Shown here: piece after piece, positions 34,027-40,255 of the stretch
How the letters are laid out: each line of letters begins with the position of its first letter
Numbering within the stretch: position 1 is the stretch's first letter
Assembly: GCA_938040725.1 (NCBI GenBank)
Contig: CALHZX010000109.1
Location: 1-40,255, forward strand
DNA: 40,255 nt
Reading direction: 5' to 3'
Origin: an uncultured Actinomyces sp.
GTDB taxonomy: Bacteria; Actinomycetota; Actinomycetes; Actinomycetales; Actinomycetaceae
Notes under the pieces: model-generated
What the model was told of the DNA's origin: nothing
Databases searched by the model: none
The model's input: the letters and a program-made list of their open reading frames with translations, nothing else
Position numbers and translations under genes: made by a program

Positions 34027-34479
34027 CTATCCGGCTGGCTGGATCGGTCCGCGCCTGCGGGCGCGGTCCTTTGCGATGAAGAGCACCACGAAGAAACAGA
34101 GGGCAACGAACACCGAAGACATGGCGACGTTCGATGGTGCGTTGTAGGGTTCGGGGTCGATGCCCCCGTCCGTGACATCACCGATGATGACAGCGGCGGT
34201 GCATACGAGGGAACAACCCATCACCGCCCACTCGCAGGCGCGAAGGACAGGATGAACGCCGGGAATCGTGCGCGAATATCCTGGTATCTGAGAAGCGAGG
34301 CACGCTGAGGCAATGACGAGCATGTAGTCATTCAGGCGGTTGTCTCTCCCGAAGAAGGTGCCGCCGATCGAGTAGATGACCGTGCCGATCAACAGCGCGA
34401 AGAAGAAGTAGCGGAGGACTTTGTCGACCCGCGAAAGCCCTGCAGTGTTGCTGATAAGGTTCTGCTCAATGGTGGACAT
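34027..34479 (-). CDS. Small four-helix membrane protein, candidate orphan immunity-type paralogue
   Basis: A 150-residue protein with four predicted membrane helices (about 25-45, 53-70, 84-104 and 122-142) and a basic tail (KDRARRRG). I do not recognise a named family. It resembles the product of 34851-35297: same length, four helices, a QxxGYSR segment after helix 2 and an Ala-Pro/Ile-Pro turn before helix 4. The ATG at 34479 is preferred because it aligns with the start of the secreted-protein gene in the neighbouring unit; GTG at 34488 is in frame. Base composition is less GC-rich than the flanks. Context suggests protection against, or partnership with, the secreted protein; that is inference. 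Confidence 0.7.
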   Translation of the reverse strand: MSTIEQNLISNTAGLSRVDKVLRYFFFALLIGTVIYSIGGTFFGRDNRLNDYMLVIASACLASQIPGYSRTIPGVHPVLRACEWAVMGCSLVCTAAVIIGDVTDGGIDPEPYNAPSNVAMSSVFVALCFFVVLFIAKDRARRRGPIQPAG

Positions 34480-34528
34480 AGCGATCACGACCTTGTGAAT
34501 CAGAGATAGCGACCATCACTATACCCTC

Positions 34529-34555
34529 ATTGTCCACGCAGGGGGGCGCTGTCAA
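34529..34555 (-). promoter_or_regulatory. Promoter of the orphan membrane protein gene (duplicated promoter)
   Basis: A perfect TTGACA (34555-34550) lies 73 bases from the start codon, exactly as in the secreted-protein promoter. The corresponding -10 is weaker, GACAAT at 34534-34529 with a 15-base spacer. The leader shares AATCAC/AGG and GTGATC-CTATG blocks with the other copy. Confidence 0.5.
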
Positions 34556-34578
34556 GCACTTTCGGCGCGTACTTTTCT

Positions 34579-34711
34579 TTACCGGGCAGCCTTGCTGGCC
34601 GCCTCCGCTGTCGCCACGGCCTCGAGGAGCCTGCGCACCGACGCCACGCGGGAGGCACGCTCGGAGCGCACCTGATCCGCATCCTCAGCCGTGGCCTCAT
34701 CGATCGCAAAA
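34579..34711 (-). pseudogene. Duplicated 3' end of rsgA
   Basis: This stretch encodes FAIDEATAEDADQVRS through ASKAAR and a TAA stop, matching the last ~43 residues of RsgA at 35878-36010. By eye, 109 of 126 aligned bases are identical (about 86 %) without a gap, so the copy is old or came from a related strain. Nothing of the RsgA GTPase domain precedes it; the frame upstream runs into a hairpin. It is a non-functional tail, useful as a mark of recombination or insertion. Confidence 0.85.
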
Positions 34712-34731
34712 CATGACATGGAAAGTCCGAG

Positions 34732-34777
34732 GCGAGGGGGCCGCATCCATGCTGCAAGCTGGATGCGGCCCCCTCGC
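34732..34777 (-). terminator. Long perfect hairpin after the peptide/membrane protein operon
   Basis: An 18-base-pair uninterrupted stem (GCGAGGGGGCCGCATCCA, 34732-34749, with its complement at 34760-34777) closes a 10-base loop that can itself pair. It lies 74 bases beyond the stop of the membrane protein gene and separates it from the rsgA tail copy. A terminator for the minus-strand operon is the simplest reading. Confidence 0.6.
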
Positions 34778-34850
34778 GCTTGGCGACGCCTAGCTTTGTG
34801 CACAGCTTCCGACGATAGATCAGAACTGGGCGCTACTGGCGTGTCGCGGT

Positions 34851-35297
34851 TTACTTGTTGGTGTCTTGGGTCCGGTACTTGAGTACGAGCAGCGCGATGA
34901 GGCAACAGAGCGTGCCGAGCAGGGCGCCATTCGCGACTCTCGAGGGAATCGCGAAATAGTCGTAACTGTCACCGTTGCTGGTGATCACACTCGTCACTGC
35001 TGCCCCTATTGAGATAATCGCGCACGTAATTCCCGTCCATTCGAGCGCGCGAGGCCACAGTCGCGAGGTTGTTCGTGCGCACGAGCGTGAATAGCCGGCC
35101 ATTTGCCAGGCAGCAAGTGCCGCGCACATGGCGGTCGTCAGTTCGCGTGAAGGCCTTCCTGATGCTGCGATGGAAAACGCGATGGATGCGATGGTGACCG
35201 CAAAGAATACGAAGGCAAACACTGCGCGCAGCGCTCTGTCTGTGGCTGTCGGCATTGCATCGGGAGCGTCGACTGGGGCTGGTTGAAACTGTTGCAT
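34851..35297 (-). CDS. Small four-helix membrane protein, candidate immunity protein
   Basis: A 148-residue protein with four predicted helices (about 26-45, 52-68, 84-104 and 118-138), a short polar N-terminus and the end KYRTQDTNK. No known family is recognised; it is a paralogue of the 34027-34479 product. A very strong ribosome binding site (AGGAGGAGGG, ending seven bases upstream) fixes the ATG at 35297. The gene starts 41 bases after the stop of the secreted-protein gene on the same strand, so both are expressed from one promoter. A small multi-pass protein behind a small secreted one is the usual layout of bacteriocin immunity genes; here this is inference only. Confidence 0.7.
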   Translation of the reverse strand: MQQFQPAPVDAPDAMPTATDRALRAVFAFVFFAVTIASIAFSIAASGRPSRELTTAMCAALAAWQMAGYSRSCARTTSRLWPRALEWTGITCAIISIGAAVTSVITSNGDSYDYFAIPSRVANGALLGTLCCLIALLVLKYRTQDTNK

Positions 35298-35338
35298 CTC
35301 TCTTCCCTCCTCCTGAGTTGAGGTGTTTGTGGCTGGCG

Positions 35339-35728
35339 CTAGCGTGCGTAGCAGGAGTAGCGAGACCAACACTCGTCTGTGAACCCGTGGCGGAAACCAA
35401 GGTATCCGGCGGTTCCAAGGAGGCCGACAGTGTTGGCTGCGTTGAAGATGGCCCAGCCCTTACGGCCCTGCCACTCGCTCCATGTAAGACCGCCAGTGCG
35501 GGCCTGGTGGACTCCCTCACCATACGCAGTGTCGTACCCAAACTTCATTGCTGTGATCGCAGCGATAACAACGGCGGGGGCTGCCTCGACCGATTCGGTC
35601 TCATCGACTGTCGTTTCGCCCGTTGGGACAACCGTTAATCGACCGGCAGCTTGTGCGGGAAGGGTCGTGCCGACTGACAAGAGTGCAGTGCAGACGCAGG
35701 CTGCGATAGCTTTGACGGCAGTTTTCAT
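35339..35728 (-). CDS. Small secreted bacteriocin-like protein
   Basis: A 129-residue precursor. Residues 1-27 form a Sec signal peptide (MKTAVKAIAACVCTALLSVG, cleavage after AQA). The ~102-residue mature part has an acidic Thr/Glu-rich stretch, an Ala/Val/Ile hydrophobic segment, a central GYDTAYGEGVHQARTGG, aromatic TWSEWQGRKGW, a Gly-rich amphipathic segment (FNAANTVGLLGTAGYLGF) and a tail with two Cys five residues apart (ECWSRYSCYAR) that could form a disulfide. These are traits of class II-like bacteriocins, but I cannot place it in a named family; a secreted toxin or signalling protein is also possible. ATG at 35728 is preferred over GTG at 35737. It heads a two-gene operon. Confidence 0.7.
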   Translation of the reverse strand: MKTAVKAIAACVCTALLSVGTTLPAQAAGRLTVVPTGETTVDETESVEAAPAVVIAAITAMKFGYDTAYGEGVHQARTGGLTWSEWQGRKGWAIFNAANTVGLLGTAGYLGFRHGFTDECWSRYSCYAR

Positions 35729-35752
35729 AGTGATCACGTCCTTGTAATCAGG

Positions 35753-35771
35753 TGTAGCGGACGCCGCTACA
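35753..35771 (-). promoter_or_regulatory. Inverted repeat in the leader of the secreted-protein gene
   Basis: TGTAGCGG and CCGCTACA are perfect eight-base arms around a three-base loop, between the -10 and the start codon. It could be an operator or an mRNA stem-loop. The other promoter copy has only an imperfect version (ATAGCG/CACTAT). Confidence 0.4.
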
Positions 35772-35776
35772 TTTCT

Positions 35777-35804
35777 ATTATTGACTGGCCTGATAATCTG
35801 TCAA
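35777..35804 (-). promoter_or_regulatory. Strong promoter of the secreted-protein operon
   Basis: On the minus strand a perfect TTGACA (35804-35799) and AATAAT (35782-35777, five of six to consensus) are 16 bases apart. The surrounding 70 bases between rsgA and the operon are AT-rich, with a small ACTGT/ACAGT repeat (35822-35834) just upstream. Confidence 0.65.
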
Positions 35805-35877
35805 GCATTCATTAGTAGTGAACTGTATCACAGTATATGCTTTCCGTTTGTAAAATGTTGAGAAGGTGATAATGGGG

Positions 35878-36963
35878 TTACCGGAAGGCCTTGCTGGCCG
35901 CCTCCGCCGTCGCCACGGCCTCCAGCAGCCTGCGCACCGACACCACGCGGGAAGCGCGCTCGGAACGCACCTGATCTGCGTCCTCGTCCCCGGCCTCGTC
36001 GATGGTGAAGGGGCCGGTGGCGTGCGCGTAAGCGTCAAGTGCGCACGAGGGCTCCTCCTCGTTGTGCGAGCACAGCGGCAGGCACCAGGCGGCCGCCTCC
36101 GCGACGTCCGGGAAGACGCCGAGCACGTCCGCGACGCTCACGTGCCCCAGCCCGAAAGAACGCACGCCGGGTGTATCCACGATCCAGCCGCCCTCGTCCA
36201 GCTCGAAGGCCTCCGAGGACGTGGAGGTGTGGCGCCCGCGCCCCGTCACCTCGTTGACGTGGCCCGTCGCGCGGCCCGCGCCCGGCACCAACAGGTTGAT
36301 GAGCGTGGACTTTCCGACCCCCGAATGCCCCACGAGCACCGACCAATGGCCGGTCAGGAGGGCCCGCAGCTCGGCGATGCCCGGGTCGGCCTCCCCGGCC
36401 TCGGCGCTCGTGAGTACGACGCGCACGTCGAAGTCCTCGTAGGCGGTGATCAGCTCATCGGCGCTGGCCAGGTCAGCCTTCGTCAGGACGAGGACAGGGG
36501 ATAGGCCCGCCTCGTAGGCGGCGACCAGGCAGCGGTCGATCATGCCCGTGCGCGGGGGCGGATCCGCCAGGGCCACGACGATGCACATCATGTCCGCGTT
36601 CGCGACGATCGCCTTCTCGCCGCGCTGATCCGGCGCGTCCTCGAGGGAACGGCGCAGCACCGAGGAGCGTTCCTCGACGGCGACGATGCGCGCGAGCGTG
36701 TCGGGGCGCCCGGACAGGTCGCCGGTCAGGCGCACGCGGTCGCCCATGATGACCGAGCCGCGCCCCAGCTCGCGGGCGCGCACGGCCACGACGCGGGTGC
36801 CGTCCTGCTCCAGGCTCACCTGGTAGCGGCCGCGGTCGATGCCGATGACGCGGCCCAGCGGCTTCGAGGACCAGTCGGGACGGTCCTTCGTGCGGGGGCG
36901 CGAGCCCTTCCCGGCGCGCACGCGCACGCGCGGGTCGTCGGTTCCGGTGTCGCGGCGGGCCAT
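35878..36963 (-). CDS. rsgA: Ribosome small subunit-dependent GTPase RsgA
   Basis: A 361-residue circularly permuted GTPase that assists 30S subunit maturation. An OB-fold RNA-binding domain comes first (about 40-110), then the GTPase motifs in permuted order: LVLTKADL (G4), GHSGVGKSTL (G1) and DTPGVRSFGL (G3). A C-terminal zinc-binding region reads CLPLCSHNEEEPSC. Its spacing is C-X3-C-X-H-X6-C instead of the usual C-X4-C-X-H-X5-C. The ATG at 36963 overlaps the aroA stop (ATGA). The last 43 codons recur as a diverged copy at 34579-34711. Confidence 0.93.
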   Translation of the reverse strand: MARRDTGTDDPRVRVRAGKGSRPRTKDRPDWSSKPLGRVIGIDRGRYQVSLEQDGTRVVAVRARELGRGSVIMGDRVRLTGDLSGRPDTLARIVAVEERSSVLRRSLEDAPDQRGEKAIVANADMMCIVVALADPPPRTGMIDRCLVAAYEAGLSPVLVLTKADLASADELITAYEDFDVRVVLTSAEAGEADPGIAELRALLTGHWSVLVGHSGVGKSTLINLLVPGAGRATGHVNEVTGRGRHTSTSSEAFELDEGGWIVDTPGVRSFGLGHVSVADVLGVFPDVAEAAAWCLPLCSHNEEEPSCALDAYAHATGPFTIDEAGDEDADQVRSERASRVVSVRRLLEAVATAEAASKAFR

Positions 36964-38315
36964 CACTGCTCCTCCTCGACGGGCGAGGCCGGGGCAGCCT
37001 GGGTGCTTTCCTGACCGTGAGCGCTCACCAAGGAGGCCCACATCGCCTCGAAGGTCGGCAGCGTCTTGGACGTGCAGGCGATGTCGTCGACCGTGATGCC
37101 CGGCGTGACCAGGCCCAGGATCGCGCCGAAGGTCGCCATGCGGTGATCCGCGTAGGAACGGATTTGCGCGGCGTGGAGCGGGCGCGGCGTGATGATCAGA
37201 CCGTCCTCGGTCTCTTCGGCCTGCCCGCCCGCGCGGTTGATCTCGGCGACCAGGGCCGCCAGGCGGTCGGTCTCGTGCCCGCGCAGGTGCGCGATACCGC
37301 TCAGGTGCGAGGGCGTCGAGGCGTAGGCGCAGATCGCGGCCAGGGTGGGGGTCAGCTCGCCGACCTCGGCCAGGGCCGCCTTGATGCCCGGGTAGTTGCC
37401 GGCGCCCGGCCCCGTCAAGGTCAGGCCCTCCTCGTCCAGGGTGATGGTTGCGCCCATGTGGCCCAGCAGCGCGCGCCAGGCGTCGCCCGCCTGCGTCGTC
37501 GCCCCCGGCCACGCCGGGATGTGCACGCGCCCGCCCGTCACCATTGCGGCGGCCAGGAAGGGGCCGGCGTTGGACAGGTCTGGCTCGACGGTGATGTCGC
37601 CGCCTCGCGGGCGCGACGGGAAGACGTGCCAGGTGGACAGGTTCGCGCGGCCCTCGTCCACGACCTCCAGGTCGATGCCCGCGCCCGCCAAGGAAGCCAG
37701 CGTCATCTCCACGTGCGGCATCGACGGGACGATGCCCGGAGCCGACACGAAGAGGGGATCGCCCACGAGGGGAGAGACGAGCAGCAACGCGGAGAGGAAT
37801 TGCGAGGAGGACGAGGAGTCCACCCAGGCCTGCGCGCCCAGCGGCGTGTGGATCGGGCCTCGGATCGTGAAGGGCAGGTGCCCTCGCTCGCCGTGATACG
37901 TGACGGTCGCGCCCATACGCACGAGGGCGTCCAGGAGTGGGCCGAGCGGGCGCGCGTAAGCCTGCTCATCCCCGTCGAAGAGCGTCTCCTCAGGGGACAG
38001 CGCCGCCAGGGGAGGCAGGAAACGCATGACGGTGCCGGCCAGGCCGCACTCGATGCGCCCGCCGCGAGGCGGAAGCTCCATCGGGGTGACGCGCAGCGTG
38101 CCCGCGCCCTCATCCTCGACGCGCGCGCCCATCACCTCAAGAGCTGCGGCGAAGAGGCGTGTGTCGCGCGCATCCAGGGCACCGCGAATGACGGAGGGAG
38201 AATCGGCGACAGCAGCCAGGTAGAGGGCGCGCGCCGTGATCGACTTTGAGCCCGGCACCTCGACCGTGGCATCCACGGGGGAGGTGACCAGGGGAGCGGG
38301 CCAGGGCGCACTCAC
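36963..38315 (-). CDS. aroA: 3-phosphoshikimate 1-carboxyvinyltransferase (EPSP synthase)
   Basis: A 450-residue EPSP synthase, the sixth step of the shikimate pathway (shikimate-3-phosphate plus phosphoenolpyruvate). Substrate-binding segments are clear: PGSKSITARAL near the N-terminus, GLAGTVMRFLPP, DSSSSSQFLSALLL, the catalytic Asp/Glu regions around LSNAGPFLAAA and GELTPTLAA, HETDRLAAL and SYADHRMAT. The C-terminal 20 residues are a Gln/Glu/Ala-rich extension. The start is a GTG overlapping the DoxX-like stop (GTGA). aroA-rsgA is a conserved actinobacterial pair. Confidence 0.96.
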   Translation of the reverse strand: MSAPWPAPLVTSPVDATVEVPGSKSITARALYLAAVADSPSVIRGALDARDTRLFAAALEVMGARVEDEGAGTLRVTPMELPPRGGRIECGLAGTVMRFLPPLAALSPEETLFDGDEQAYARPLGPLLDALVRMGATVTYHGERGHLPFTIRGPIHTPLGAQAWVDSSSSSQFLSALLLVSPLVGDPLFVSAPGIVPSMPHVEMTLASLAGAGIDLEVVDEGRANLSTWHVFPSRPRGGDITVEPDLSNAGPFLAAAMVTGGRVHIPAWPGATTQAGDAWRALLGHMGATITLDEEGLTLTGPGAGNYPGIKAALAEVGELTPTLAAICAYASTPSHLSGIAHLRGHETDRLAALVAEINRAGGQAEETEDGLIITPRPLHAAQIRSYADHRMATFGAILGLVTPGITVDDIACTSKTLPTFEAMWASLVSAHGQESTQAAPASPVEEEQ

Positions 38316-38839
38316 GAAGCGGTGCCGCTCAGACGCCGCGCGACGGCGGCCTCGGCCGCGGCGATCGCGCGGCGCTGGTCGCGGCGCATCGAACGCGCAA
38401 CGAGAGCCGAGGGCTGACCGACGCGGTCCGTCGACGCAAGGAGGACGCCTGCCGCCAGGCCCGCCTTATTCAGCGTGCGGTAGCGACGGCGCTTGATCTG
38501 CTCCTTCGACAGGCCTCGCGTCGTTCCCGGCACAGGAGCGTTGACGAGGGCCATGGGCGCGCCGATCGCGGCCAGGGTCAGGGCGGCCACGCGGGGCTTA
38601 CGGCCCAGCGCGAAACGCAGGCCGGCGACAACCGTCACCGCACCCGTCACTCGGGTGGCAACTGCCAGCTGCTGATCCGTCAGCGGCTCCAGCCCGATCA
38701 CGTCGGTCGCCTTGTCGATGAGGGGACGAACGCCCGCGGCGCGCTCCACATGGAAACGCGGATGCATGAGGGCATCAACCCCGTCGGCGATGAACGGGGC
38801 GGCGAGCAGGGGACGGGCAACAACGCGCAGCAGATTCAT
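38312..38839 (-). CDS. DoxX family membrane protein
   Basis: A 175-residue membrane protein of the DoxX type with about four helices. The N-terminal MNLLRVVARPLLAAPFIADGVDAL is typical, followed by a LEPLTDQQLAVATRVTGAV segment and a basic C-terminal tail (RSMRRDQRRAIAAAE). DoxX proteins are loosely tied to redox or thiol stress, and in actinobacteria one often precedes aroA near sigH. The ATG at 38839 begins the family homology. First gene of the doxX-aroA-rsgA operon, divergent from sigH. Confidence 0.82.
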   Translation of the reverse strand: MNLLRVVARPLLAAPFIADGVDALMHPRFHVERAAGVRPLIDKATDVIGLEPLTDQQLAVATRVTGAVTVVAGLRFALGRKPRVAALTLAAIGAPMALVNAPVPGTTRGLSKEQIKRRRYRTLNKAGLAAGVLLASTDRVGQPSALVARSMRRDQRRAIAAAEAAVARRLSGTAS

Positions 38840-38942
38840 ACCCCTATTGTTCGACACCTTCGCCCCCGGGGGAAGCCGAACGGCCCGGCTACTCCCAAAC
38901 AACGGGATGAAAGTGGTGCAACGCACAGTTGATGGAGGTTAT

Positions 38943-38967
38943 GGAATAAAGAGGGGCGTGAGGCGTT
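38943..38967 (+). promoter_or_regulatory. Candidate SigH/SigR-type promoter upstream of its own gene
   Basis: GGAATA (38943-38948) is followed by CGTT (38964-38967), the GGAAT...GTT pattern of thiol-stress ECF sigma factors, with 17 bases between GGAAT and GTT. A weaker overlapping candidate is GGGAT (38904) - 19 - GTT (38928). The start codon lies about 70 bases downstream, consistent with autoregulation. Confidence 0.4.
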
Positions 38968-39037
38968 CCCCTCAGTATGAGCTCCCATCGACCACTCGCA
39001 GTCGCGCCCCGACCGCGCGCGACTACGCTGGGACGCG

Positions 39038-39670
39038 ATGGATACGACAACCCCCTCACCGACGCCACAGGCACCCGAGCCTGCCCCGGCCTCGTCCATC
39101 CCGGACGGAGCTGCGCTCGAGGCACGCTTCATGGACGAAGCGATGCCTCTCATGAACCAACTCTTCGGCGCAGCCCTGGGTATGACCCGCAACCGAGCCG
39201 ACGCGGAGGACCTCGTCCAGGAGACGTACCTCAAGGCCTACCAAAAGTTCCACCAGTACAAGCCCGGCACCAACATCAAGGCCTGGCTGTACCGGATCCT
39301 CACCAACACGTACATCACCGGCTACCGCAAGGCGCAGCGCTCTCCCAAGCGTGCCTCCAGCGACACCGTCGAGGACTGGCAGCTGGCCGACGCCGCCTCC
39401 CACTCGGAGGTGGGCCTCAAATCTGCGGAAGTCGAGGCCCTCGAGGCGCTGCCCTCCTCGCAACTGCGCGACGCCCTCGATTCGCTTTCAGAGGAACACC
39501 GGATGGTTGTCCTCATGGCTGACGTTGAAGGTATGAGCTACAAGGAAATCGCCGAAGAACTAGGAGTTCCCATGGGGACCGTCATGAGCCGACTGAACCG
39601 GGCGCGCAAGAACCTGCGCTCCGCGCTGGCCGACGTCGCCGCGGAATACGGGATCGGAGGAGCCAAGTGA
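39038..39670 (+). CDS. sigH: ECF sigma factor, SigH/SigR type
   Basis: A 210-residue group 4 sigma factor. Region 2 (about 30-100) contains RADAEDLVQETYLKAYQKF and the promoter-melting segment TNIKAWLYRILTNTYI. A variable acidic linker follows. Region 4 (about 145-200) contains DVEGMSYKEIAEELGVPMGT and SRLNRARKNLR. The GTNIKAWLYRILTNTYI wording is characteristic of the SigH/SigR group that controls thiol-oxidative stress responses. Its stop overlaps the start of an RsrA-type anti-sigma gene (GTGA), the expected partner. Confidence 0.92.
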   Translation: MDTTTPSPTPQAPEPAPASSIPDGAALEARFMDEAMPLMNQLFGAALGMTRNRADAEDLVQETYLKAYQKFHQYKPGTNIKAWLYRILTNTYITGYRKAQRSPKRASSDTVEDWQLADAASHSEVGLKSAEVEALEALPSSQLRDALDSLSEEHRMVVLMADVEGMSYKEIAEELGVPMGTVMSRLNRARKNLRSALADVAAEYGIGGAK

Positions 39671-39966
39671 CCACCGACATCACATGCCAGGACGTCTTGG
39701 ACGCCCTGTACGAACTGATCGACTGCGAGGAGTGCGACCGCCGCAGCGGCCTCATCGACGCCGGATCCGTGCCCGGCCCCGACGCGCGTGCCCGCGCCCT
39801 CATGATCCAGCACGTCGCCACCTGCGCGCACTGCACCGACGCCCTGGACGCCGAACGTCACGTGCGCGCCCTCATGCGCGGCTGCTACGAGACCGAGCAG
39901 GCCTCGGATGCGCTGCGCGCCCGCGTCGTCGCCTCCATTACGAGCGTGTCCGTCAGCTGGCGTTAA
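39667..39966 (+). CDS. Zinc-binding anti-sigma factor, RsrA/RshA type
   Basis: A 99-residue ZAS-family anti-sigma factor that would hold SigH inactive until its zinc site is oxidised. The signature H-X3-C-X2-C is His49, Cys53, Cys56 (HVATCAHC). Cys7 near the N-terminus is in the position of the fourth redox-active ligand of RsrA. Cys20 and Cys23 are additional. Helical C-terminal residues RARVVASITS end the domain. The start is a GTG overlapping the sigma factor stop. Confidence 0.88.
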   Translation: MTTDITCQDVLDALYELIDCEECDRRSGLIDAGSVPGPDARARALMIQHVATCAHCTDALDAERHVRALMRGCYETEQASDALRARVVASITSVSVSWR

Positions 39967-40160
39967 ACCTGGCGTGGGGTTGTTACCCGCTTGGTCGCGT
40001 CGTCGGCGCCCGTTCGCGTGCCAACTCGCGCATCGACGAGGCCCGGTGAGCTACCCGTTTTTCGGTGACCTTCGTCGCCGCGAACGGCCTGTGCCTTGGT
40101 GGTTTGAGCCAATGTGTGCAAAAATGCTTCAGTCTAGACAACAAACCCAAGGAGAATGAC

Positions 40161-40235
40161 ATGTCGAAGCGGGGTCGTAAGCGTCGCGATCGTCGTAAGC
40201 ACGGCGCGAACCACGGCAAGCGTCCTAACGCCTGA
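40161..40235 (+). CDS. 50S ribosomal protein bL37
   Basis: A 24-residue highly basic peptide beginning MSKRGRKRRDRRKHG and ending HGKRPNA, matching the tiny mycobacterial large-subunit protein bL37, which is encoded near sigH in other actinobacteria. AAGGAG (40149-40154) lies six bases before the ATG, a near-ideal ribosome binding site. It is easily missed by gene finders because of its length. The 194 bases between it and the anti-sigma gene hold no gene I can support. Confidence 0.85.
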   Translation: MSKRGRKRRDRRKHGANHGKRPNA

Positions 40236-40255
40236 GCCGAATGCGTTGCGCGCCC

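Noticed and set aside
34579..34905. 108-codon frame ending in the RsgA-like tail, as a functional gene
   Set aside because: Only the last ~43 codons match RsgA; the rest crosses an 18-bp hairpin and the end of the neighbouring gene, so I treat it as a tail remnant.
35500..35540. YGEGV in the secreted protein as a pediocin box
   Set aside because: The pediocin signature needs YGNGV with a following Cys pair near the mature N-terminus; here the cysteines are only at the far C-terminus.
34579..36010. Classic integrative element with att sites at rsgA
   Set aside because: No integrase or recombinase gene lies between the repeats and the repeats are ~14 % diverged; insertion remains possible but a mobile element is not called.
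1..40255. tRNA, rRNA, CRISPR arrays and insertion sequences
   Set aside because: I saw no cloverleaf with CCA-proximal T-loop pattern, no regularly spaced repeats outside the coding hexapeptide array, and no transposase.

Overview
The window is a high-GC actinobacterial chromosome segment. The gene set (WhiB2/WhmD-type regulator, MtrA-MtrB-LpqB, DUF3499, DUF5719, an Rv3235-type protein, a SigH/RsrA-type pair and the 24-residue ribosomal protein bL37) and its order match the conserved mtr/secA/aroA/sigH neighbourhood of Actinobacteria. Protein style and gene content suggest an Actinomycetaceae member of the Actinomyces/Schaalia kind; the genus is an inference from general resemblance. No tRNA, rRNA, CRISPR array, transposase or integrase is visible.

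Left part (1-9650): the tail of a family 2 glycosyltransferase, a TIGR03089-type protein, then a whiB2 - large membrane glycosyltransferase - DUF5719 operon, an Rv3259-type protein, DUF3499, and a divergent RDD/SpoIIM pair. Middle-left (9667-15408): a minus-strand operon whose transcription order is a repeat-tailed membrane protein, DUF4129, DUF4350, MoxR ATPase and DUF58. This is the envelope-associated MoxR/DUF58 module, and most of its junctions are overlapping stop/start codons. Next to it, on the plus strand, run mtrA-mtrB-lpqB-comF, then hpf and secA with their own signals. secA is closed by a strong terminator.

Middle-right (24162-28727): an Rv3235-type/LysM pair on the minus strand, a hypothetical protein, a small excisionase-like HTH protein, a SAF (CpaB-like) membrane protein coupled to a CpaE/TadZ-like ATPase, and DUF6912. 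Then come sbcC-sbcD (minus) and a class I glutamine amidotransferase (plus).

Right part (33838-40255): doxX-like - aroA - rsgA form a minus-strand overlapping operon, and sigH - rsrA-like anti-sigma - bL37 lie on the plus strand. Between the amidotransferase and rsgA is the one clearly accessory stretch (about 33875-35877), visibly less GC-rich. It holds a gene for a small secreted, cysteine-containing, bacteriocin-like protein, a predicted four-helix membrane protein directly behind it, a second paralogous four-helix protein under a duplicated promoter, the broken 3' end of a third paralogue, and a diverged second copy of the last ~43 codons of rsgA. This secreted-protein/membrane-protein cassette, apparently amplified or inserted at the rsgA 3' end, is the best candidate here for an undescribed system. 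Its function as a toxin or bacteriocin with immunity proteins is an inference.
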